The position numbers and the translations under genes were made by a program. The notes under the pieces were generated by a model. The model saw only the letters and a program-made list of their open reading frames with translations. It did no database searches and had not been told where the DNA came from. DNA of 64,000 nucleotides from Strigops habroptila (Eukaryota > Chordata > Aves > Psittaciformes > Psittacidae), in the NCBI RefSeq assembly GCF_004027225.2, contig NC_044297.2:1773569-1837568 (forward strand), written 5' to 3'. This document shows, in pieces, positions 20,301 to 32,300 of the stretch (position 1 is the stretch's first letter; each line of letters begins with the position of its first letter).

Positions 20301-23300
20301 AAGACATATTGAGAAGAAACACTACAACCCACCCACTTCTTACCATTGCTATGGAAGAAAGCCCTTGACAACGAATGCCAGAATAAGAAGTTTGGGCAAA
20401 CACAGTCTATAGTTAAGTAAAACTTTCTCTGACTGATACTTTCAGATTTAGCTGGCTTAAAAATAAAGAAAGTCCCATCCTGCAAAAGAGAAATCTGGAC
20501 AAGCAAAACCAATTTTGATGACTATGCTAATACTCACTTCCATGTTAACTGTGGTTCCCATACCAGCTAGAAGTAACACACAATGTCCCATCGCCTACTG
20601 CTAAATCCATTAACAACAGCATTACAGGAAAAGTCTGCCCAAGAAAACAATAAGTATCAGAAACAAGCTGTGACCACCCGACGTGGATCTTTAGGAGCTG
20701 GACCCCTCACTACAAGAGAGATACTGAGGTGCTGGAGCAGGTCGAGGGAAGGGCAACTTGCCAGACAAGTGGCAGCCTGGAGAAGAGAAGGCTCCTGAAG
20801 GGGAGACCTTAGAGCAGCTCCAGTGCCTAAAGGGGCTCCAGGAAACCTGGAGAGGGGCTTTGGACAAGGGATGTAGGGACAGGCCAAGGGGAATGGCTTT
20901 AACCTGCCAGAGGGGAGACTGAGATGAGCTCTGAGGCAGAAGCTCTTCCCTGTGAGGGTGCTGAGGCGCTGGCACAGACTTTTCCCAGAGAAGCTGTGGC
21001 TGCCCCATCCCTGGCAGTGTTCAAGGCCAGGTTGGACACAGGGGCTTGGAGCAACCTGCTCTAGTGGAAGGTGTCCCTGCCCGTGGCAGAGGGTTGGAAC
21101 TGGATGAGCTTTAAGGTCCCTTCAACCCAAACCAGTCTGGGATTCTATGATCTTCAGAGCAGCAAATGCTGCGCTAACAGAACTGATGGCAGAAAATAAA
21201 GACGTTGGTTTATCGGTTTCTGAAAGGTAACAAACATTCTGCAGCTTCCTGACCTGAGGTTTCTCCTCCACAAAGCACGCTAAGAACTAGGAGAGAAGAC
21301 AAAGGCAGGAAACACTCCCCCAGTTGCATCTTGCCGTAGTTTCGGTATTTTGTAAGAGATCACGGGACGTGGCTCAAGGCACAGAAGTGAAGCAGAAGGA
21401 AGGCAAACAGTTTGTGATCACATGCACACATGTAACATACTGAATCACCATGCCCTGCTGCCCAAGCCACCACCACTGGCAACCCCTGTGAGGCACAGGT
21501 TCCCATTACACACACAGACACCATCAGGGTGTTACACAAAGCACAGCTCCATGCACGTCTGTGACAGGACACAGAAACGACACGAGTGCTGACAGCTGCC
21601 ATGGAACTTCCTCAATGGCAATGCAATGCCACCATGGAATCTTCCTCAATGGCAATGCAATGCCACCATGGAATCTTCCTCAATGGCAATGCAATGCCAC
21701 CATGGAAGTTTCCTCAATGGCAATGCAATGCCACCATGGAAGTTTCTTCAATGGCAATGCAATGCCACCATGGAATCTTCCTCAATGGCAATGCAATGCC
21801 ACCATGGAATCTTCCTCAATGGCAATGCAATGCCACCATGGAAGTTTCCTCAATGGCAATGCAATGCCACCATGGAAGTTTCCTCAATGGCAATGCAATG
21901 CCACCATGGAAGTTTCCTCAATGGCAATGCAATGCCACCATGGAATCTTCCTCAATGGCAATGCAATGCCACCATGGAATCTTCCTCAATGGCAATGCAA
22001 TGCCACCATGGAATCTTCCTCAATGGCAATGCAATGCCACCATGGAATCTTCCTCAATGGCAATGCAATGCCACCACGGTGAAACACGTGGTTTAAGAAG
22101 GAACGATGGGATATAAAATAAGAGGATTACAGAGAGAGCAGCATCTTAGCAGTGGAGAAGGATGCAGTGCCTGGGAAAAGCTGGAGGCACTGACAGTGGA
22201 GAGTGGTATCAAACTTAACCACCAGCTGGGGGAAAGGCTGTGATATCAGAAAGGAACAAGGCAAACAGGTCCCTGGGTGCCAAACCCTGCTGGGTGCTGG
22301 GCCCTCGCTCGCTGCCTGGGAGGCTGTGATGGGAGAGGCAGAACAAAGGTTAGTGTGGAGTTATCCTTGCCTAAACAAAACCTGACACATTGCTTTCTAC
22401 ACCAATACAGTTACATTGCACCACAACCTCTTGTCCACCTAGCCCAGGGAGGAAGGAAGCAGGACAGAAGAGGCTTCTTCTCTGTCTGCAGTACTTCTCC
22501 TAAAGTCATCCTTAACGTGGAAGGCTAAAGTATACTGCTTCACAGCCTTGACATATATTTCAAGGCAAAGTAGCAGTGAAAAGCATTAAGCAACATAAAA
22601 GAAAATACAGAAGATCCCACCCAGCATTACACAAGTTTTCTAGAGTTCTACTGTTGAAAGGGAAGGAGATCAGCCAGCCCAAGGGAACAGACAGCTCCAC
22701 AGAGAGCAACAGAGTTTAAAACCACTGAAGTCCCCTTCCCCCTGCTCTTCTTAAACTCCAAAAGTTAAGCATGTCAGATTTTATATGAGAGGAAGGTTTC
22801 TAATTTAAGAAAGTAATAAAGGAAAGCCTGTAATATACCTACCCAATATCATTCTCTTGTTCTACTCTGAGCATGGCAAACCACAGCTGTTTGTAAACAG
22901 GGGACAGCCATTCTAAAATTAAAAACAATAATAGAATGAATAAGGTGGGTGTTGTCTTTGGAGCTGGGAATGGGACATTCATAAACAGTTAAATGGAGAA
23001 ATAAAATGACATTGAAACAATAAGGTTATACTTATTAACCAGTGCAAACCCACTACCTGGTAACACACGTGTGCTATTGGTATGAGGTTCAACAAAGCTC
23101 AGTGCCAGATCCTGTGCTTGGGTCACAACAACCCCCTGCAACACTCCAGGCTTGGGGAATTGTTGCTGGAAACTGCTCATGGGAAAGGAGCTGGGGGTGC
23201 TGATTGATGGAGCTGAACATGAGCAGCTTGTGCCCAGGCAGCCAAGAAGCCACCAGCATCCTAGCCTGGCTCAGCACCAGTGTGGCAGCAGGGCCAGGGC

Positions 23301-26300
23301 AGTGACTGTCCCCCTGTGCTGGGCACTGGTGAGGCTGCACCTCGAATCCTGTGTCAGTTCTGGGCCTCTCACTGCAAGAGAGACATTGAGGTGCTGGAGC
23401 GGGGCCAGAGAAGGGCACCGGAGCTGGTGCAGGGCCTGGAGCACAAGTGTGATGAGGAACGGCTGAGGGACCTGGGGGGGTTTAGTCTGGAGAAGAGAAG
23501 GCTCAGGGGGGACCTTCTCGCTCTCTGCAACTGCCTGACAGGAGGATGGAGCCAGGAGGAGGCTGCTCTCTGCTCCCAAGGAACCGTGTAGCCGAGGCCT
23601 CAGTGCCATGGGTTAGTGGTGGCCTTGGCAGTGCTGGGGAACGGTTGGACTTGATGAGCTTAAAGCTCTTTTCCAACCCGGCTGAGTCGATGATTCTGTG
23701 ACTCTATGATAAAAAAGTACAAACAGCTAACACGAAATAACTCAGCACTGCATTCATCTGATCAAGCATTCACGATTGCCAGAAGTGATGCAGCTCAACA
23801 CATCTTCTTGGTGAGCAAAGTGCTGTTAAGCCAAGGAGCTTGTTAAAAGCCCTTGGGAAAAGATGCTGTTTTCTGAGTCCTCAGCAAAATTCTGCACAAG
23901 TTAAACAAGCAGAAAACAGAACCAAAGGTGAAAGGAAACAGTGACTTATCACGGATATGGTAAAAACAAACAAGAATTGTCTCCTACCAGGAATAAACAT
24001 AAATCACATCTTCCTCTGACTGCACTATAAAGATTTTATCGGCTGTATTAGTTTAACAGTTGCAACCAAGAGATAAAGCAGAACAAAACCTCCTAGCTTA
24101 AAGTCAGTTACACAAAAGGGATGACAGGCAACCAAAAGCACAGCAAGTTCTTCTTGGCCAAGCTAAAAAACAGGGGCAAGTACGCAAGGTCACGTTCCAG
24201 AACAAACTCTATGGAGGAATGGATGAGAGGGACAGTGAGAACCACAGTTCCCATGAAAACAAGAGGTTGATGAATATGATAGAAGGGGGAAGAAGTGAGA
24301 TTGTCTTAGAAGTCCCAGATGCAAACTTGTACGACTAACTCTAGAGCTAAGATTCAGATTGTGATAGGACCAAAATGGGAATTAACCAAAGCACAAGAGA
24401 AAGGATAAAGTGTAAGGAAAATTACACAGGTAAAGAACAGAGAATGGAGGTAAAGCATCCTCTCTATTTCTATATATGCATCTATTTCATGCATCATATT
24501 TCAACTGTTAATTTGCAAACATTAAGAGAGAAAATACTGCTTAGGAAATGTTCAGAAGTTACCAAGTGAAACAGAACAACACACACCTGGCTTTCAGGCA
24601 GACACAGTCTGTATTTCTGTCTCTCACATCCTTCCTATTCAAACAAGAACATTCTCCATACAGTACTTCAGTTGCCTCCTGCAGGTCCTATCATACAGGA
24701 TATAAAAGAAATGAATTTCTTTCACCATTTCTTTCACCTCTTCAACATGATTTCCTCCTCAACAGTGGCTGCTGGCAGCCAGTAACCTCTCTGAAAGAGC
24801 AGTGCCAGATTTTTGTCTAAACCTTCTCCTAAATGATGAGCAAAAGTTCCTGATCTTAACACACCTTTTGGGTAGAAACTGATATCAACAGATTACAAGG
24901 GTTATCAAGAGTTAAACTCTAACAGCACTTCAGCAACACTAAGAAGAGGCTGCCCATTAATCCTGGTAAGCAAGAACAGCAGCAGCGTTAAGAGAAGGAA
25001 ATCAAGTGTAATATTGGCAAATTTCTAGTTTGCAACATCTTATTTACACGGTGACAAAGTCACTTCACAAGGAAATAACCCACAATTCTCCTGTGCCATC
25101 AATAAATTAGGATCTAAAAGAGTTGTTCCAAGTTATCTGGTTTATTACAGAATGAAGATGCATTCGCACTCTGATTATAATCCGTACCAATATCAATCTT
25201 AAGTAAGGTGGATTATATTTACTTTATACACCACTTAAGCATATAAAATACCACATATCAAAAATCAGATGTGTTCTGGCGGGATTTTTAGGCATCATTT
25301 AAAATGTTATCACTTGCTTGAGGTCAAAAACTGCCCCATCTACTGGCAATAACGGAGCAGGCTGCTCACAAAGACTGCACCCGGCCTGGATGCAGCGTCT
25401 CTAATGCTCGGCCTCCACCTGCTGTTCAGAGAACGCATTTCAAGAGACATTTTGGGCACAGGATAACCCAGTTCCTTTGTACTTTTACTAGCGCAGAAGA
25501 GTCTCTCCTCCATCCGTTAAGGTATTAATTCAAATCAGAACAGGGAGCAGGGAAAACCAGTACATTTAAGCAGCAGAAATTGTTCACTTTCACTCAGGAG
25601 ACAGATTTCTAGTGAGGAAAGGATCCTACTCCCATCATCAAGAGCTATAATTCAGCTTCAAAGCGGGAGAAAGAGCTGCTCCAGGTTATTCATTCATCTC
25701 CAAAGAGCAACTAAACCATTATTTCTAGCAGAGACAGGACACAGCAGTACAAGAAAGGCAAATGTGTGATGCTCACTATGCTATCTTAATGGTAAGGGAA
25801 GTGTTTTAACAACACCTAACAACTTGAGCAGGCTTCAACAAGAAATACCCTGACAAGTGTGTTTTGGCATTGTATCATCAGTATGTTGACATCCATGGCA
25901 GCATGAAGGAAAAAGCCAGTATGAGATGAAGCAAAATCACTTTCATTTTACAGGGAGACAGCAGTGGAACTCAAAGACAGGTTAAATATTTATGTATGGC
26001 CAAAGTGACACCCTAAGGCTACAAGCATGGACAAGAACACAGATGTCAAGAGCTTACAAAGACTGATAAACAGCTAATAAAAGCAGTCTTAGTTGACATT
26101 TGGGAATTACACCTATAAAGAGACATCACTGAGACACAGGTGAATGGACAGTTATAGTGCAGACAGATGTGATAAAAGTAAATCAAAGTACATGAGAGCC
26201 AGGAAATAAACCTGCCTGAGTTTAGATGCAAAGTTCAGTGTTAAGATTCAACTGTGATACAGGAACACTGACAGAGTGAAACACGGAGCAAGGATATCAG

Positions 26301-29300
26301 GAGCCATATTCAAAGGCAGAACATGATAAGTCCAAACCCTGTTACAAGGAGCACAGCTAACTCTGGGGAGGGGAGGAAAAAACCCAAACCCACAGAAACC
26401 CCAAAACAGGGAAAGAAAAAAGGGCAGGTTCCCATCATAAGAGACATGAATGAGAGAGGGAAAACACTCTCAAGTGAGAGCCCAACTTGATAACTCATTT
26501 CCACACTTACTCATCTCATCTCAGCTGGATTTACACAGCTTCTGAGCAGAGAACAAAGCTGATCTGTGAACTCGGACTTCAGCAGTAGGCTGAGAATGGG
26601 GCCTTTTATTGTTCAGTGATAATGTGATGTTAATAACAGTAATCTACAACAACAGAGTGAAATGCCATTTATAGGCTTCAAAAAGCAACAGGACCTAGAA
26701 TGAGGATGTATTTTAGACAAGCCTAAATGCAAATCAAAGGACAAGAGCAGCATCTAAACTATCCTGTCCCCTCCAAATCACCCTAAATATCTGTTAGTAA
26801 ATGACACTTGTCTTTGAAGATGGGAGTAGAGTTCACAGCATCTTGTGCTTTTGGTTTTAACTCTCAGGTATTATTCCAAATCCCATCAAAACCTACCCAG
26901 CTCTTCAGAAGGATAATGGCTGGAATACAACTGAGTCCCAGCAAGGTTTGCTCTCTCAAAAGGAAAAGACTTTTGCATGTCTGGGGCTCTCTCTCATTTA
27001 AACATTGATAATGTACTATGTATTGATTATAGAGGGTTTTGATAAACTGACTGATCAACAACATGCTCACACACCTACGTTTGTGCCTTTTAATGCTTTT
27101 ATACATGTAAAGTTGAATATTCAACTTCTGCTGAATCTTCAGCCACAATTCAGACACTGTAGATAAACATGTGAGTGATAAACAAACACACCAAGAGCTT
27201 CCCCAGTGCTCTAGAGTAGGACAGGCTGGGAAAGGCACAAAACTTCATCAGCTGAGTAGAATCATAGAATCGTTGAAGCTGGAAAAAACCTTTAAGCTCA
27301 TCAAGTCCATCCATTCCCCAGCACTGCCAAGGCCACCACTAACCCATGGCACTGAGGCCTCGGCTACACGGGGTGAGAACACTTGCAGGGACGGTGACTC
27401 CAGCCCTGCCCTGGGCAGCCTGTTCCAATGCCTGAGCACCCTCTGGGGAAGGAATTGTTCCTCAGCTCCATCTAAACCTGCCCTGGGGCAGCTTGAGGCT
27501 GTTTCCTCTTGTCCCATCCCTTGTTCCTTGGGAGCAGAGACCAGCCCCCTCCTGGCTCCATCCTCCTGTCAGGCAGTTGCAGAGAGCAATAAGGTCCCCC
27601 CTGAGCCTTCTCTTCTCCAGACTAAACCCCCCAGGTCCCTGAGCCATTCCTCATCACACTTGTGCTCCAGGCCCTGCACCAGCTCCGGTGCCCTTCTCTG
27701 GCCCCGCTCCAGCACCTCAATGTCTCTCTTGCAGTGAGGGGCCCAGAACTGACACAGGATTCGAGGTGCAGCCTCACCAATGCCAAGTATTCACTCACCT
27801 GAGGGTATGAGGGAATCTCTCTCAATAATTCTGGCCGATGCCAAGTCACTGATGATATGCTGTAACCTCAAGTGTGTGAACACTGATAGGAACTGATTCC
27901 CCTCTTCTGATTCCAGGAATGCAATGTCACTGTCAAAATCTGCAAAAGACAGCACCTGTATTACAATTTGCTTTCCTAAGTATTTTTTCCAGACCCTATT
28001 TGTATTTGAGATTGAGTTTTAAGCTATTGATCAGAGAAAGTTATTATGGGCAGGGAAACCACCTTCTGCAGCTGAAATTATGAAATCATTTGCATCCAAA
28101 TCCTTTCAGCAGAAATGTTAAAGCAAACTTTTGCCTTTTTGAATTGCATTAGTGCCTTCTAGTGAGAAGGCAACAGAAGGTTAACCTAATGGAACAACAG
28201 CAAGAGCAACAAAGCAAAACCAGTGACTATCTCTGCTCATGTGAAAACATGTGGACAAAGCAGTGAAAAAGCTATTGCTATTGAGAATCTGATGCTGGGC
28301 AGTGCTGGCAGAGATGAGAGCCTGCAAGTGGAGGAAGACATTTCACTCCTAACCCACATCTTCCCCAATCCAAGGCCATGGCAATTGCTCCTACCTTTCC
28401 TACGCTCAGCAAACCAGGCATCAGCCTCACTTAAGAGATGCTTCAAACACCCATTCCAAGAAGGCACGAGCTGAAGGAACATCCACTAGGTAAAATAAAC
28501 AGCCTCTAGTGAGTGAACTGAAGTTTTCGAGTAAGGAACACATGTGGTATTAAAGGGACATTTTCATAATGCATTCATTCCTACAAAGCTTCTGATACTT
28601 TGCAAAGTACCTTTTTGAGCGTGGTGTACACATCCATTTCCACTTGCATTACAAAGAGGTTTGAAGAGCTGATCAGCTGCTTCATGAGGTTTATGCTGAA
28701 AACAAGCAAACAAATCATAAGAGTTCTAGGAGACAATCTAGACAAAACCAAGCAAGCAAGCTAGGTGACAAGCAACCATCAATAGCCTAGGAAGTTATTT
28801 GGAGTGAGCTATATACTTTGGAAGGAATTGTACTTCATCACTGGAAGTTAACTGCAGCCTCAATACCTGATTCCTTTGAAGAGTTCCACGCTCTGGTGAG
28901 TCATCACGTTATTCAAGAGCCACTCAAGGCACCTACATTAGAAAGAAGGAGTTAGGACCTGCATTTTTAATTACATATGTCAACATTCCTGCAATAGTTG
29001 CTCAGGCTCACACAGCCTGGTTATGTACCACATAATCCCCAGACAGGAGGGCATAAAAATATGACAAAGTATTTAAAATGATGTTTACCATAAATTTTTC
29101 CAACATTTCCTGAAACTCTCAAAATTGCATTTAATTTCTCTCCGGGTAGAGTGAAAGCTAAATTCAAAGCACTAATAATGCCACAAAAAGCTCTGAGGAC
29201 ACAGTAATTCACAGCAGAAGGAAGCAGTTAGCACTGACCTCAGCGTTCTGCTCCTCAGTGTGTAATTATCCACCCTATTTAAATAAAGCTAAGCTTAGGT

Positions 29301-32300
29301 TCTGCATGTTAAAGCAGCTTTGTGATAGCACAGTCAATGATCAGAAGCATTACTTCATTGTTACACTGAAGCCTAATATACTTCAGTAATTCATTCAGTC
29401 CAAAAGCCAATCCATCTATGCTCATCTACACCAATTTTAAGGTAAATGATTCTAGTAGAAACTTGAAAACTAAATAGGACAAGCAAAGCTCAAGTCAGAT
29501 AGCTTTAAACCAATAATAAATAACTTGAGTGTTATCCTAGTGATTGTAAATTCACACTTTTACACAGCAATGGACAAAGCAGCTTGAAGAAATCAATTCT
29601 TACTTTTTCTTCACAGAGTCTAACCCGTATGTCTCCGCTGCCTTATAATAACCACACACAGTTTTGGCATTAATGGTTTCCTTCATGGTTTCACCACATT
29701 GCTGGATTAAGCCATCCTGTGGGGAAGAAAAACAACCCAAAGTTTTCATTTCCCGACAGGAAGTGTCAAAGCTTGTGCAGCTCATACAGATTTTCATGCC
29801 TGAACAGTTACCAAAGTCACACACGCCACAGGGACCAGTATCCAAAATATTAAGCCAACATTCCTCAGAAATAGAGATTTTTCCTCAAGAATACATCATG
29901 TGAAAGACAAGCTTAATGAACACCTTCAGGGTAAAACAAATAAGCTGTTAAAACATGTTTTAATCTACTAGATATGATTCCCAAAGCAGCACTTAATATT
30001 ACAACAGGATTTGTGTCACAGCATTTTTCAATCAAACCACTGCCTTATGTTTGGGGTTTCTCCCCCACTTGGTCTGAAAACATGATTCATGTCTCTGGGT
30101 GAAGTAGTACACACGTGCAAGTGTATTATCAACTGTTTATCTGAAAAACAAGCATTAAAATGTTGCATATTTATTACTTACCAGCTGCAGCATGCAGGCT
30201 GCTGCTGAAACTGCAACTACTTGACTGGGTTTTATTAACACTTCATCTCTGTACAGTGAGCCAAAAGCCACCTGTAGAGCTGAAAAGAGTACAGGCATCA
30301 AACAAAGGTAGGACATTGAGCACAGATGACTAAAAGAATCCTTAAATGTAACCAGACCACTTGTGTGCACGCATTCTCTACAATCTTATTTGCTCTGGAT
30401 ATAAAGTCAGTCTTTACCAGCCCAAGCACACGTGAAACAGAAAACAAACCTGGTGTTACCCAGTACAGAATCCCAGACTGGTCTGTGTTGGAAAGGAGCT
30501 TAAGATCATCCAGTTCCAACCCCTGCCACGGGCAGGGACACCTTCCACTAGAGCAGGTTGCTGGAAGCCCCTGTGTCCAACCTGGCCTTGAACACTGCCA
30601 GGGATGGGGCAGCCACAGCTTCTCTGGGCACCCTGTGCCAGCGCCTCAGCACCCTCACAGGGAACAACTTCTGCCTCAGAGCTCATCTCAATCTCCCCTC
30701 TGGCAGGTTAAAGCCATTCCCCTTGTCCTGTCCCTTTCACTACTTAAAGAAAATATTAATCTTAAAACAGCCACCAAGTCACACCATGGAGCAATGAAGA
30801 GAGCAGTAAAACTAGGTAAAAAGAAGTTAAACCTCATGACCCTTCTCTGCAACCGATCACTACCAGAATGTTGAGATATTACTATGATGTTACAAGTTTC
30901 TCTGCAATTCCTCTGAAAAACACTACTTCCTTGCTCCATGGTGCTTGGAACCACAGCAAAACATTGTCAACTTGCCCTGGTTGAGCTTTTCAAGACCAGA
31001 CAGAGGAAGATGGGATTCACCCTCAAACTCAGGTCTCCACAAGAGCTGATCTCAAGAGCGCTGGTGCCAAAACACCACCACAAGTGGTTGCAACTCAGAG
31101 GCACAAAAATGAATTCAACTCTCCTGGTGACTCCAGTTAAGCTCAAACCTGAATGAGCACATCACTCATCCTCTCAAGTGTGAAAATCATTCTTAAAACA
31201 TAAAAAATAAAGTATATATTTGCAGTTATTTTTCGCCAAGTTCAGCTTAACCTCTACCTTCAGGGTTTTCTTCGAATAAAAGGTTCCCACTCACCTTCTA
31301 CATCAATATTTTGGTCAGGAATCTCCAACTCTATGGTGTTCATGCTAGATTCTTTCCAAGATCCACTGAACATGCTGGAAAAGTAGCCTGACTATGAGGG
31401 AAGATGAGAGAAGAACTCAAGTAAGGGATTTCATTCCAACGAAAGCTGTCAAAAGCAGCACATGGAATGAAAAATCGTTAACATTTAACTTTATGCAGAT
31501 CAAAAGTGTATTAAGGGAACTGTTCACAAGCTCAAACATTTTGACATACTTGAGAAAGGGTGAACTGTATTTGCTCTGTTTCTGGAAGATGCATAGGAAA
31601 TTTGGACAACATGTCTGTAATCACAGTAAGTAAAGAGCTTGAAAAGGCCAGTAAAGCCACATAAGCTCTTTTCCTTCAAATCACACCATCGTTAGGGATA
31701 TAATTAGTCCAAGAACTAAGTCTTTAATGTTACTGGTGGACGACAAATCCTGCAGGCCTTAGGGAATGCCAGTTTGGGCATTGGGGGGTAGACAGAAAAA
31801 GCATGCAAGACATACAAACTAAGGTACACCAATGACACATACACATGCACCATTGATGTAAAGAGACCTTTTATTCTAAAGTGTAAGGCATATAAGATTA
31901 GAATTTGACAGGTTTCCAACCAAACGAAGTGAAACACACTGTTCCACTAGGAGTCATGATTCTCCTTCTCAGCAGCAGATGTGCCCATTAGGAGATGCAA
32001 TCACTCACCAAACTTCACCTGAGAGATCAATAAAGTCTATTTGTACAGCAGCATCTTCCCTGACCTCTTACCTCAGCATTTCAACTCAGGGCAGCAAGTC
32101 ACATGAAATCCAACTTTGATTTTATTTGATGATGTGAATATTTCCACACTTTCAGCATATCCCCTACCTGTGATGACACACAAACCTACTCTCAAAGCCA
32201 GGACCTTATTCATCTTACCAATCAACCCTTATGAGGCTACATTAGCTTTGCCACGTAGATCAACTCCTCAGTTTCATGAGGAATGATCATTTTAGTAAAC

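Noticed and set aside
21595-22086. CRISPR-like array
   Set aside because: Units are directly contiguous with no unique spacers, in a vertebrate intron.
21561-22116. Three overlapping 156-176-codon ORFs
   Set aside because: They are one minisatellite read in three phases, in a GMCL1 intron and antisense to it. No conserved domain and no splice support.
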